Assembly: GCA_021776115.1 (NCBI GenBank)
Contig: JAJFGN010000063.1
Location: 1 to 64,000 of the forward strand
Direction of reading: 5' to 3'
DNA: 64,000 nucleotides
From: Kiloniellaceae bacterium
GTDB taxonomy: Bacteria; Pseudomonadota; Alphaproteobacteria; Kiloniellales; J153
Each line of letters starts with the position of its first letter. The first letter of the stretch is position 1. A program made the translations under genes and the position numbers. Shown piece by piece: positions 54,937-63,435 of the stretch. Below the pieces are notes generated by a model. It ran no database searches and was not told where the DNA came from. It was given only the letters and a program-made list of their open reading frames with translations.

Positions 54937-57147
54937 GTGAAGGCAACACGGCGCATGATCGGCATAAGCTCTGAATTCGGGACGAAATGGTTAACGCGCC
55001 TTCACGCTCGGGCGTTTCAGGTGTGTGCGGGGGCGGTTCTGGCTGTCGTCGCCTTGGGAGTGGCGGCGCCGTCGGTGTGGGCCGCGGCCAGCCCCTGGAT
55101 CGACCAGGAGCAGGCACGTCTTCGTTTGCTGGCCGCCGCCGATACGGCCGGTGCGGAGGACACGATTTCGCTCGGCTTGCATTTCAAGCTCGAGCCGGGC
55201 TGGAAGGTCTATTGGCGCTCCCCCGGCGATGCCGGCTATCCACCGCAGATCGATTGGGCGGAATCGCAAAATTTGGCGGCTGCCGAGATGGAATGGCCGG
55301 TGCCGCACCGCTTCTCCCTGTTCGGGCTGCAGACCTTCGGATACGGCGATGAGGTCGTGTTTCCGATCGCGGCCCGGCCGATTCGGCCCGGTCAGGCCGT
55401 CGCCCTGCGCGCCAAGGTCGAATATCTGACCTGCAACGAGATTTGTATTCCGCGTGAGGCGGTCCTGGCGCTCAACTTGCCGGCCGGGTCTGGCGAACCC
55501 ACGGCCGACGGCTTTCTGATCGATACCTTTCGCCTGCGCGTGCCTGGCAAGGGCCCGGCTCAGGGGCTGGAGATTGAAAAGGCCGTTCTGACCGGGACCT
55601 TGGCGGCGCCGGTGGTCGAAGTTACGGCGCGTTCCGACCGGCCTTTCGAGTCGCCGGACGTCTTGATCGAGGCGCCGCCAGGGTTCAGCTTCGCCGCGCC
55701 GGAGATAAGCTTCGCGGAGGCGCGGAGCCGGGCCGTGCTTCGTGTCGCGGCGACGGCGGCAGGCGGCGGGGTCCTGGAAGGCAAGCGGATCACCCTAACT
55801 TTGACCGATGGCCGGCGCGGCAGCGAGCGTCCGGTCGTCGCGCGTTATGCGGCCTCGGCGGCCGCGCGTACCGGCGGCGGCCCGGTCGATGTCGGGACGT
55901 TCGCGGTCATATTGGGCTTGGCGATTCTGGGGGGGCTGATCCTAAACCTGATGCCCTGCGTCTTGCCGGTCCTTTCCATCAAGTTGTTGTCGGTGGTCAA
56001 GCACGGGGGGCGCGCGCCTGCCGCGGTGCGGGTCAGCTTCCTGGCGTCCTCCGCCGGAATCATCGCGTCCTTCCTGGTCCTGGCGGGTGGGGCGATTCTG
56101 GTCAAATCGCTGGGTCTGGCGGTCGGCTGGGGCATCCAGTTCCAACAGCCGCTGTTCCTGACCGCGATGGCGGTGGTCGTGATTCTTTTCGCGTGCAATC
56201 TTTTCGGGTTCTACGAATTCGGCTTGCCGCGTTGGGCCCAGGGGACCGCCACGCTTGGCCAAGCCCGAGGCGGCGCGCCGCGCGAGCCGACCCTGACGGA
56301 ACACTTCATGACCGGGGCTCTCGCGACCTTGCTGGCGACGCCGTGCTCGGCGCCTTTTTTGGGCACCGCCATTGGGTTTGCCTTGGCGCGCGGTCCGCTC
56401 GAAATCCTTTCGATCTTCGCCGCGCTCGGGCTCGGGCTGGCGCTGCCCTACTTGGTGATTGCCGCGGTACCGGCCTTGGCGACCCGCCTGCCGCGCCCCG
56501 GCCCCTGGATGGTCACGCTCAGGCGGGTGCTCGGTCTGGCCCTGGTCGCGACCGCGGTCTGGCTCTTGAGCGTTCTTAGCGCGCAGGTCGGCCTAGGTGG
56601 GGCCGTCGCCGCGGGCGCCCTGCTTGGCGCCCTGATCCTTGTGGTCTGGATGGGCCGCGCCCGGGACAGCCGGTCGCGCGCCACCGCGATCGCCACCCCG
56701 GCTTTGGCGGGAATTTTGGCGCTGGCCACTATTGCGCTGCCCGCCGGTCTGACCCCGCAAGCGGTGACCGCCATAGCGGCACCCCAAAAAGGCGATGAGA
56801 TCTGGCAAGCTTTCGACCAGGCCGAGATTTCGCGCCGTGTGGCTCAAGGCGAGATCGTCATCGTCGATGTGACCGCGGATTGGTGCCTGACCTGCCAGGT
56901 CAACAAGAAGCTGGTGTTGGACCGGGACCCGGTAAACTCACGAATCGCCGGGGAAGGGGTTACCGCGATGCGCCGCGACTGGACCCTGCCAAGCGACGAG
57001 ATCTCGGCCTACCTCGAAGGATTCGGACGCTATGGCATTCCGTTCGACGCGGTGTACGGTCCCGGAGCGCCGGGTGGTATCGCGCTGCCGGAGCTTTTGA
57101 CCAGCGAGGCGGTATTGAAGGCGTTCGAGCAAGCGGGTGGCGGTTGA
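54937..57147 (+). CDS. scsB: ScsB-like DsbD-family thiol-disulfide transporter
   Basis: 736 residues. Signal peptide or anchor (about 28-52), a periplasmic domain with YLTCNEICIPREAVLALNLP, then eight or so helices starting at residue 320 with the redox Cys in LNLMPCVLPVLSIKLLSVVK and LLATPCSAPFLGTAIGFALA, and a C-terminal thioredoxin-like domain with VDVTADWCLTCQVNKKLVL. It carries electrons from cytoplasmic thioredoxin to periplasmic partners; ScsB types serve copper tolerance or peroxiredoxins. The GTG at 54937 or the ATG at 54955 may be the start. A peroxiredoxin gene follows. Confidence 0.9.
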   Translation: MKATRRMIGISSEFGTKWLTRLHARAFQVCAGAVLAVVALGVAAPSVWAAASPWIDQEQARLRLLAAADTAGAEDTISLGLHFKLEPGWKVYWRSPGDAGYPPQIDWAESQNLAAAEMEWPVPHRFSLFGLQTFGYGDEVVFPIAARPIRPGQAVALRAKVEYLTCNEICIPREAVLALNLPAGSGEPTADGFLIDTFRLRVPGKGPAQGLEIEKAVLTGTLAAPVVEVTARSDRPFESPDVLIEAPPGFSFAAPEISFAEARSRAVLRVAATAAGGGVLEGKRITLTLTDGRRGSERPVVARYAASAAARTGGGPVDVGTFAVILGLAILGGLILNLMPCVLPVLSIKLLSVVKHGGRAPAAVRVSFLASSAGIIASFLVLAGGAILVKSLGLAVGWGIQFQQPLFLTAMAVVVILFACNLFGFYEFGLPRWAQGTATLGQARGGAPREPTLTEHFMTGALATLLATPCSAPFLGTAIGFALARGPLEILSIFAALGLGLALPYLVIAAVPALATRLPRPGPWMVTLRRVLGLALVATAVWLLSVLSAQVGLGGAVAAGALLGALILVVWMGRARDSRSRATAIATPALAGILALATIALPAGLTPQAVTAIAAPQKGDEIWQAFDQAEISRRVAQGEIVIVDVTADWCLTCQVNKKLVLDRDPVNSRIAGEGVTAMRRDWTLPSDEISAYLEGFGRYGIPFDAVYGPGAPGGIALPELLTSEAVLKAFEQAGGG

Positions 57148-57234
57148 TCGCGCGCGTGCAAAGGCTATCTTGCGTGTCTGAACCGGGCCCGGTACCGCGC
57201 GCCCGATAACTTGTTTTGGGGAAGGAATCTAAGA

Positions 57235-57717
57235 ATGACAATCAAGCTTGGCGACAAGGTTCCGGAAGTCTCGCTCGCTCACATGACCAAGGACGGCCCG
57301 GCGCCGATCTCGACGAGCGACATCTTCAAGGGCAAGAAAGTCGTGCTCTTCGCGCTGCCGGGCGCCTTCACGCCGACCTGCTCCGCGAAGCATTTGCCCG
57401 GCTTCGTCGAGAAGGCGGATCAGATCAAGGCCAAGGGCGTGGATACGATTGCGTGTCTCTCCGTCAACGATCCCTTCGTGATGGGGGCCTGGGGCAAGGA
57501 CCAAAGCGTCGGCGAGAAGGTTCTGATGCTGGCCGACGGCAGCGCCGAGTTGACCAAGGCGATGGGACTGGAACTGGACCTGACGCCGCGCGGCTTCGGC
57601 GTGCGCTCCGACCGCTACGCCATGATCGTGGACGACGGCGTGGTTTCGATGTTGAACCGGGAAGAGCCCGGCGCCTTCGAGGTTTCCGGCGCCGACGCGG
57701 TCCTCAAGGCGCTATAG
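57235..57717 (+). CDS. Peroxiredoxin, Prx5 type
   Basis: 160 residues. KLGDKVPEVSLAHMTKDGPA at the start, the peroxidatic Cys49 in LFALPGAFTPTCSAKHLPGF, DTIACLSVNDPFVMGAWGKD, and GLELDLTPRGFGVRSDRYAM. It reduces H2O2 and alkyl peroxides, with glutathione/glutaredoxin or thioredoxin as donor. GGGGAAGGAA lies before the ATG at 57235. It lies 87 bases after the ScsB-like gene. Confidence 0.95.
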   Translation: MTIKLGDKVPEVSLAHMTKDGPAPISTSDIFKGKKVVLFALPGAFTPTCSAKHLPGFVEKADQIKAKGVDTIACLSVNDPFVMGAWGKDQSVGEKVLMLADGSAELTKAMGLELDLTPRGFGVRSDRYAMIVDDGVVSMLNREEPGAFEVSGADAVLKAL

Positions 57718-57996
57718 CGGCGACCCGGCGACTGGACCGTCATTGTGGCGTTGCCTCCACGATAGGTCCTGTTTCAGGCGTGGTGCGGTCATCTCCGACG
57801 ACAGTCCGGCACGGGAAACAGGTGCCAGGGCATGACTCTACCAACATGGGTGTGCTATGTTGGCTGTTGGAAACGAGAGTGGACCTACAGGCCTCGCAGC
57901 ACTCGCAGCACTCACGATATAAGTTTACCCAGTGCGGAAATACACCTGAAACAAACCACATCCGTGCCCCTGCAGCCAGATCACTCTTGCAGGAGG
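57718..57996. other. Intergenic region left of the island
   Basis: No gene seen. It holds a 7-bp hairpin CCAACAT..ATGTTGG near 57839-57861 and a short tandem repeat GCAGCACTC GCAGCACTC near 57897-57915. Composition shifts from GC-rich to more balanced in this stretch, marking the left border of the inserted segment. Confidence 0.4.
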
Positions 57997-58025
57997 CTAG
58001 TGGATAGAATCTAACACTTAGCGCC
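57997..58025 (-). repeat. IS630-end-like direct repeat, copy 1
   Basis: 29 bases, CTAGTGGATAGAATCTAACA then CTTAGCGCC. It matches 26 of 29 bases of the sequence at 59227-59255, which is the 3' end of an IS630-type transposase remnant. Read on minus it gives VLDSIH-stop, but the next codon upstream is TAA and similarity ends there, so only the terminal repeat is present. Confidence 0.75.
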
Positions 58026-58102
58026 AACAAGAACGGCAGGAACCCGTGACATTCCCCGAGGCCTAGGGGGCATCAAGAGTCGGATTTTCATCACTAGATA
58101 AT

Positions 58103-59230
58103 ATGCAGATCAAAGAAATCTTTCAGACGGCCGTTCCCGCGTGGATATCAGCCGTGGGAACATTGGCAATTGCTGTAGTCGCTTGGATCACGCTCGATCC
58201 GCTAGTAGAAAACCTGAACTTACGTTCAGAGAATGTGGGGCTAAGAGTCCAACTTGATGACCTTAACAGACAAACGAAAGAGTCGGAGTCAGCTCTATCC
58301 ATCGCCAAGATGCAAAGAGTTGCTGCCGAAAGCCAGTTAGAGAGATTCAATGCCGACTTAGCCAGAACGCGGGAAGATACCCGTTTGGCCCAGAGAGAAT
58401 TGTCCGCCACTAGGGCACATACTGATCGCCTCCTGGAAATGAGCGCAAAGACACTCGAAACGCTAAATGAGCGCGATGAGGAACGGAGGAAGCTTCAGGA
58501 ACAGAACAAAGAAATTCGCGTGGCAAATGCTGTACTCGATACTGAGAACGTCACCCTTCAAAAGCAAAACGTTGCATTAGCCGGCGAACGCGACAAGCTA
58601 ATTTCCAGCCTATCGGATGCGCACCGCGAGGTAGCACGTGTTCGACATTCTCAACGAGTTTTCGTTATCGATTCGATACTGCAAAAAGCTAGAACACTCG
58701 TTCCGAACCCCTCGACCGGCTTCAAGAAATTCGTAGAGCTTAATCCCAAGGGGGAATGGCCGACGGTGACTGCCGCAGTGTCGACGTTAATGGGCGCGTT
58801 CCTCTCAGAGCCGCCGCCGCGACGAACCGGCCGTGAAGTCTTAAGGTCTCTGTACGAAGAACCGGAATTTGATCTATTTACTGAACAGGAACGCCAGTCC
58901 TTTGTGGCCAAGATCGAAAAATTCATGAATGTCCGCAAAGAAGAATTTGACCAACCGCTTGGCATTGACTTTCGAATAGGCGCAGAATTTGGTAAGGCAA
59001 GTCGACACGTAACGGATTTGAGGACTGCTCAAAACAAACAAACGAGAGTTGAGGTCGAAAAAGGGAAACCGGAACGTGTGCCGACAGATCAAGATATCAA
59101 ACAAGCGGAAGATATGGAGCGGCCGGCTCGCGAACTACATGAGAAAGAGATTCAGCGCGCAACAAGAGTGGTCGAAGAATTTCATTCCGCTTTAGACGAA
59201 ATGAAGGCTAGCTTAACTGATCCTACCTAG
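58103..59230 (+). CDS. Membrane-anchored coiled-coil protein, unknown (island gene)
   Basis: 375 residues. One membrane helix near the N-terminus (residues 13-31, AWISAVGTLAIAVVAWITLD), then a heptad-rich coiled coil from about 35 to 190 (LRVQLDDLNRQTKESESALS, ERRKLQEQNKEIRVANAVLD), then a mixed alpha/beta C-terminal region (about 195-300, FVELNPKGEWPTVTAAVSTL) and a helical tail. No family recognised. Base use is AT-richer than all neighbours, with AGA/AAA/GAA codons, suggesting horizontal transfer. The stop TAG lies inside the second IS630-end copy, so the original C-terminus may be lost. Confidence 0.75.
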   Translation: MQIKEIFQTAVPAWISAVGTLAIAVVAWITLDPLVENLNLRSENVGLRVQLDDLNRQTKESESALSIAKMQRVAAESQLERFNADLARTREDTRLAQRELSATRAHTDRLLEMSAKTLETLNERDEERRKLQEQNKEIRVANAVLDTENVTLQKQNVALAGERDKLISSLSDAHREVARVRHSQRVFVIDSILQKARTLVPNPSTGFKKFVELNPKGEWPTVTAAVSTLMGAFLSEPPPRRTGREVLRSLYEEPEFDLFTEQERQSFVAKIEKFMNVRKEEFDQPLGIDFRIGAEFGKASRHVTDLRTAQNKQTRVEVEKGKPERVPTDQDIKQAEDMERPARELHEKEIQRATRVVEEFHSALDEMKASLTDPT

Positions 59231-59349
59231 TGGATCGAATCTAACACTTGGTGCCCGCGTTTGACGGCGGCGATGATTTTGTCTGGACCTGTGGTCCAGG
59301 TGAAGAACAACGGTCGACCAAGGGGCATTACCCAACGGCCATCGGACCG
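59227..59349 (-). mobile_element. IS630-family transposase, 3' remnant
   Basis: On the minus strand the frame reads GRPLFFTWTTGPDKIIAAVK and RGHQVLDSIH then TAG. W-T-x-x-P-D-K-I-I-A-A-V-K-R-G-H-Q-x-L-D-S-I-H is the C-terminal end of a group of IS630 transposases as I recall them. A TGA at about 59350 closes the frame upstream, and no DDE motif is found beyond, so it is dead. Its terminal 29 bases are repeated at 57997-58025. Confidence 0.7.
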
Positions 59350-59591
59350 TCATGCGTTTCGCAACCCGGGAGAATGTGATGCGAAGGTGGCGCCAGCGGC
59401 ACATTGAGGTTATGTCCGCACCGGCTCATTCTTTGCCATGACGGCAACCCTGGGAGAACGTCGGCTTAGCAACACTTTCTCACCGTTGAGGGATGCGACA
59501 ATGGGCGCGGTTTCCGGACTTGTCTAGCGTCCTGGGTGGCGACGCCGGTTGAGGCCCGAACAGCCCCGGTGCATGCGTGGGTTTGGGAGGC
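59350..59591. other. Intergenic remnant right of the island
   Basis: No intact gene. The short frames here have no motif I can name; the stretch is probably further decayed transposon sequence (for example around 59410-59500) reaching to the 3' end of rnhA. Confidence 0.35.
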
Positions 59592-60032
59592 TCAGCGCTG
59601 GGCCGGGATCGCGGCGCGCGCCAGTTCGTCGGCGCGCTCGTTTTCGGCGTGCCCGTCGTGGCCTTTGACCCAGACCCATTCGACGTCGTGCGTGGCCAGG
59701 GCCGCCTCCAGGCGCTGCCAGAGGTCCTTATTCTTGACCGGTTTTTTGTCGGCGGTTTTCCATCCGCGCCGCTTCCAGCCATGAATCCATTTGGTGATAC
59801 CGTCCTTCACGTAGGTGCTATCGGTATAGAGGCGCGCCTTCGATGTGCGATTCAGGGTTTCCAGGGCCACGATCGCGGCCATCATCTCCATGCGGTTGTT
59901 GGTGGTCTGCGCCTCGCCGCCCGATAGCTCGCGCTCCGCGCCCTTGTAGCGCAGGATCGCGCCCCAGCCGCCCGGGCCCGGATTGCCCGAGCAAGCCCCG
60001 TCGGTGAAGATCTCGACCCTCTCAGCTTCCAT
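59592..60032 (-). CDS. rnhA: Ribonuclease HI
   Basis: 146 residues. It cuts RNA in RNA-DNA hybrids. Catalytic residues sit in [20 protein letters not shown] (Asp11), [34 protein letters not shown] and [20 protein letters not shown]. It is full length. The ATG overlaps the thrB stop by one base (TGATGG), and the order ispH-thrB-rnhA is common in alphaproteobacteria. Confidence 0.97.
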   Translation of the reverse strand: MEAERVEIFTDGACSGNPGPGGWGAILRYKGAERELSGGEAQTTNNRMEMMAAIVALETLNRTSKARLYTDSTYVKDGITKWIHGWKRRGWKTADKKPVKNKDLWQRLEAALATHDVEWVWVKGHDGHAENERADELARAAIPAQR

Positions 60033-60994
60033 CAATCTAACCCGTAAGCGCCGGGCCCACGGACACCCTGATGAAAGCGCAGCTTGTCCCGGTACTCCAG
60101 CGGGTCTTTGGGCCGGACCAGGGCGCCCTCCGGGTGGTGCAGCCAATCGTAGAGGCGGGTCAGAAGAAAGCGGACCGAGGCGCCGCGCGCGAGTATGGGA
60201 AGCGCTTCCAGTTCCGCTTGCTCGAGTGGGCGCACACGGCGGTAGCTGTTGAGGAGCAGGCGCGCCTTGGTGACGTTGAAGGCGTTGTCCGGCTCGAAGC
60301 ACCAGGCATTCAGGCACACCGCGAGGTCGTAAGCGTAGAAGTCGTTGCAGGCGAAATAGAAATCTATGAAGCCCGATAAGCGTGGGCCCAGAAAGAAGAC
60401 GTTATCTGGAAACAAGTCCGCGTGGATCACGCCGCACGGCAAACCCTGCGGCCAGTCCCGTTCCAGCGCCTCAATTTCCCGCGCCAAGTCCTCGGCTAGG
60501 CCCGGGCGCACCTCATGCGCGCGGGCGCGGCTGCGCTCGAACAAGGGACGCCACCCGGTCAGGGACAGATCGTTGTCCCGGTGGAGCGCGAATCCCTCGC
60601 TAGCAACATGCATCCGGGCCAGGGCATCGCCCAGGAGGCGGCAGTGTTCCGGCTGGATGCGGCGCGGCGACAAGCCGTCGAGAAATGTGACGATCACCGC
60701 CGGCCGGCCGCACAGGTTGCGCAAGCTCTCTCCGTCCTTGCCCGCGACCGGCAAGGGGCAATCGAATCCCTTGTCGGAGAGGTGGTGCATCAGGCCCAGG
60801 AAATAGGGCAGGTCTTCCGCCCGGACGCGCTTTTCGTAAAGAGTCAGGATGTAGGTGCCCCGCGTCGTGCGCAGCAGGAAGTTGGAGTTCTCAACCCCTT
60901 CCGCGATGCCTTTGAACGACGTCACGTCGCCCAGGTCGTATTGGGTGAGGAAGCCGGTCAGGTCCTCGTCGGAGACTTCGGTGTAAACGGCCAT
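60032..60994 (-). CDS. thrB: Homoserine kinase (ThrB, aminoglycoside phosphotransferase fold)
   Basis: 320 residues. It phosphorylates homoserine for ThrC. This is the APH-like type, not the GHMP type: [50 protein letters not shown], catalytic [16 protein letters not shown] and [20 protein letters not shown]. Length is usual. It lies 46 bases after the ispH stop and overlaps rnhA by one base. Confidence 0.96.
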   Translation of the reverse strand: MAVYTEVSDEDLTGFLTQYDLGDVTSFKGIAEGVENSNFLLRTTRGTYILTLYEKRVRAEDLPYFLGLMHHLSDKGFDCPLPVAGKDGESLRNLCGRPAVIVTFLDGLSPRRIQPEHCRLLGDALARMHVASEGFALHRDNDLSLTGWRPLFERSRARAHEVRPGLAEDLAREIEALERDWPQGLPCGVIHADLFPDNVFFLGPRLSGFIDFYFACNDFYAYDLAVCLNAWCFEPDNAFNVTKARLLLNSYRRVRPLEQAELEALPILARGASVRFLLTRLYDWLHHPEGALVRPKDPLEYRDKLRFHQGVRGPGAYGLD

Positions 60995-61040
60995 GGGACA
61001 ATCGGATCAGGCAGCCCAAGTGGGACGGGGCGCTAACGTA

Positions 61041-62000
61041 TCAGGCCAAGGCCTTGGTCTCGGTCAAGATACGCGGCAGCTTGAATTGCACGCTTTCGTT
61101 GGTCACCGTGATCTCTTCGATACTGACGTCGAAGCGCTCGCGGCAGGCGGCGATCACTTCCTCGACCAGGACTTCCGGGGCCGAGGCGCCGGCGGTGATG
61201 CCCAGGCTATCGATATCGGTCAAATCCGACCAATCGATGCCGCTGGCGCGCTGCACCAGCATGGAACGCTCGCAGCCAAGCTTGCGCGCGACCTCGACCA
61301 GGCGCTGCGAATTGGAAGAGTTGGGCGCGCCCACAACCAGCAAGGCGTCGCAACGCGGGGCGATGGCTTTGACGGCCTGTTGGCGGTTCGTCGTGGCGTA
61401 GCAAATATCCTCCTTCTTCGGCCCGTGAATGTCCGGGAATCTGCCGCGCAGGACGTCAATGGTTTCCGCCGTGTCGTCGACCGATAGCGTGGTCTGGGTA
61501 ATAAAGGAGAGGCGTTGAGGGTCCTCGACCTCGACGCTCCGCGCGTCTTCGACGCTTTCGACCAGGAGGATTCGCCCATCCGGCACCTGGCCCATGGTGC
61601 CGATGACCTCGGGATGGCCGGCGTGTCCGATCAGGATGATTTGGCGGCCATAGCGGGCGTGCCGTTCCGCTTCCCGGTGAACCTTGCTGACCAGCGGGCA
61701 GGTCGCGTCCAAATAGAACAGCTTGCGCTGCTCGGCTTCGGCCGGCACCGTTTTGGGGACGCCGTGCGCCGAAAAAATCACCGGCACGTCCTCCGGCACC
61801 TCGTCCAAATCTTCGACGAAGACGGCGCCCTTTGCCTCCAGTCCTTCAACCACATAGCGGTTGTGGACGATCTCGTGGCGGACATAGACCGGCGGTCCGA
61901 ATTTCGCGATCGCCTCCTCGACGATTTCGATGGCGCGCTCGACCCCGGCGCAAAACCCGCGCGGGCTGGCAAGCAAGATAGTCAGCGGTCGTTTCGTCAT
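61041..62000 (-). CDS. ispH: 4-hydroxy-3-methylbut-2-enyl diphosphate reductase IspH
   Basis: 319 residues from the ATG at 62000 (an ATG at 62066 would add 22 residues). The last MEP-pathway step, giving IPP and DMAPP, with an iron-sulfur cluster on Cys17 ([20 protein letters not shown]), Cys101 ([12 protein letters not shown]) and Cys200 ([14 protein letters not shown]). His42 and His79 ([10 protein letters not shown]), [11 protein letters not shown] and [16 protein letters not shown] are also conserved. First gene of the ispH-thrB-rnhA unit, divergent from the CDGSH gene. Confidence 0.97.
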   Translation of the reverse strand: MTKRPLTILLASPRGFCAGVERAIEIVEEAIAKFGPPVYVRHEIVHNRYVVEGLEAKGAVFVEDLDEVPEDVPVIFSAHGVPKTVPAEAEQRKLFYLDATCPLVSKVHREAERHARYGRQIILIGHAGHPEVIGTMGQVPDGRILLVESVEDARSVEVEDPQRLSFITQTTLSVDDTAETIDVLRGRFPDIHGPKKEDICYATTNRQQAVKAIAPRCDALLVVGAPNSSNSQRLVEVARKLGCERSMLVQRASGIDWSDLTDIDSLGITAGASAPEVLVEEVIAACRERFDVSIEEITVTNESVQFKLPRILTETKALA

Positions 62001-62195
62001 GGCTTCCGGGGAGGGCTCCAATGTCAGCGGCTGAGCGGCCGCGCGGCTTGTAGAGGCTGAGACCATGTTATCGCAACTTGGACCGTCAGGCGACCCTTGT
62101 ACTGGTCCAGGGGCTTGCCTAAAGTCGCTGCGGATTCGCGGGCGGCCCTGCCGCCGCGCCGAAACTAGTACACCTTCAACGCGGAAGGAAGAGGT

Positions 62196-62435
62196 ATGGC
62201 CGATCCGGTTCCAGCGCAAAAAGCGCCGTATCAATACACGGTGGAAGCGGGGCGGAACTATTTCTGGTGCGCCTGCGGTAGAAGCAAGAAACAACCGCTT
62301 TGCGACGGGTCGCACTCCGGCACCGATATTACCCCTTTCATTTATAAGGCTACCGAATCCAAGGAAGTTTGGTTTTGCGGATGCAAGGCGACCGGAAATC
62401 AGCCGCTTTGCGACGGAACGCACAAAACTCTGTGA
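62196..62435 (+). CDS. Double CDGSH iron-sulfur protein
   Basis: 79 residues with two CDGSH motifs: [17 protein letters not shown] (Cys25, Cys27, Cys36, His40) and [16 protein letters not shown] (Cys61, Cys63, Cys72, His76). Each binds a redox-active [2Fe-2S] cluster with three Cys and one His, like the mitochondrial Miner2/CISD3 type. No membrane anchor, so probably soluble. GGAAGAGGT precedes the ATG. Its TGA overlaps the GTG of the following lipoprotein gene. Confidence 0.95.
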   Translation: MADPVPAQKAPYQYTVEAGRNYFWCACGRSKKQPLCDGSHSGTDITPFIYKATESKEVWFCGCKATGNQPLCDGTHKTL

Positions 62436-63022
62436 AGGGCATATACCCGGTGTTTTCACGTTACCTGTGCGGCGGCCGCAAAATCGGCGCGGCCCAAGGG
62501 CTCATACCGCTTCGGCGGTGGGGTGTGGGGCTTGCGGTTGTGGGGCCTATCGTCCTGGCGGCTTGCGCCGGGAGCGAGCCGCCGCCGCCACCGTGCCCGG
62601 CCGTGTCCGGAGTCACAGGGGCGCAGACACTGGTCCGCTTCGACCAAAGCGGGCAGGACCTCACCGACGTGCTCTTCGAGGCCGAAGTTAAGGACGTCGT
62701 CTTGCGTTGCGAGTACGACGACAATGTAGTTGAGGCCGATATGCGGGTGTCGATCGAGGCCGTTCGCGGCCCGGCCGATCTCAAGCGCCAGGCCAGTTTC
62801 AACTACTTCGTGGCAATCGCGACGCTCGACCGGAAGATTCTGGCGCGCGAGGAGTTCCGGCTAGAAGTTCCCTTCCCCGGCAACCGGAGCCGTGTCGCCG
62901 CGGTTGAGGAAATCAGCCAGCGAATACCCCTCAAGGCAGGCGAGGACGGCACGAATTACATTATCTATGTGGGCTTGGCTTTGACCCCGAAAGAGCTGAA
63001 ATACAACCTCGATAACCGCTGA
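62432..63022 (+). CDS. Putative lipoprotein coupled to the CDGSH gene
   Basis: 196 residues from the GTG at 62432 (GTGA overlap with the CDGSH stop). A long basic N-terminal region ([18 protein letters not shown]) precedes a hydrophobic stretch and lipobox ([20 protein letters not shown]); a later start such as a GTG at 62523 would give a standard lipoprotein signal. The mature part of about 140 residues is beta-rich ([40 protein letters not shown]). No named family recognised. Confidence 0.7.
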   Translation: MKGIYPVFSRYLCGGRKIGAAQGLIPLRRWGVGLAVVGPIVLAACAGSEPPPPPCPAVSGVTGAQTLVRFDQSGQDLTDVLFEAEVKDVVLRCEYDDNVVEADMRVSIEAVRGPADLKRQASFNYFVAIATLDRKILAREEFRLEVPFPGNRSRVAAVEEISQRIPLKAGEDGTNYIIYVGLALTPKELKYNLDNR

Positions 63023-63159
63023 GGGCGGCGCGGGAAAAGGCGCCGCGCCACGTTCACGCGGGCTTGAAGGAAGGGGATGTTGACTTTCCACGCTAAGTGG
63101 CTAGCGTGGCACAACTATCCGGTCCGGTGTCCTTGCGGCGCCGTATCGGGAATGCCGAA

Positions 63160-63385
63160 AATCCCTCGCGGGAGAGACTGGGTCCGCTAGTTGCGGGCCC
63201 GGCGCCGAAGGAGCAACCGCCCCGGAAACTCTCAGGCAAAATGGACCGCGCGGGATAGGCACCTCTGGAAAGCGGGCGTAATCGCGCCAGTAGGCGATGC
63301 GGTCCACCGAAGGAGTAAGCCGGCACGGTCTAAACAACCGTACCCGGTGAATCTCTCAGGTTCTCGAGACAGAGGGGGCGGTGAC
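63160..63385 (+). ncRNA. Tandem glycine riboswitch upstream of gcvT
   Basis: Two aptamers. The first has CGCGGGAGAGACTGG, GCGCCGAAGGAGCAACC and GAAACTCTCAGGCAAAATGG (about 63163-63255). The second has CCTCTGGAAAGCGGG, CACCGAAGGAGTAAGCC and GAATCTCTCAGGTTC, closing with GACAGAGGGG (about 63262-63375); CCTCTGG pairs with the closing CAGAGG. GCCGAAGGAG-AA-C and CTCTCAGG are the hallmarks of this class. Glycine binding usually turns on the glycine cleavage operon. Confidence 0.95.
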
Positions 63386-63435
63386 TGCACCAAGCGCGGT
63401 CGCGCCACCGATGTTCGCTTACGAGGACTAGATCC

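Noticed and set aside
57897..57920. Short direct repeats GCAGCACTC as a possible CRISPR or iteron start
   Set aside because: Only two units without spacers; no cas genes or replication gene nearby.
59213..59404. 63-codon minus-strand frame over the IS630 remnant
   Set aside because: It is out of frame with the recognisable transposase C-terminus KIIAAVKRGHQVLDSIH, so it is not the real product.
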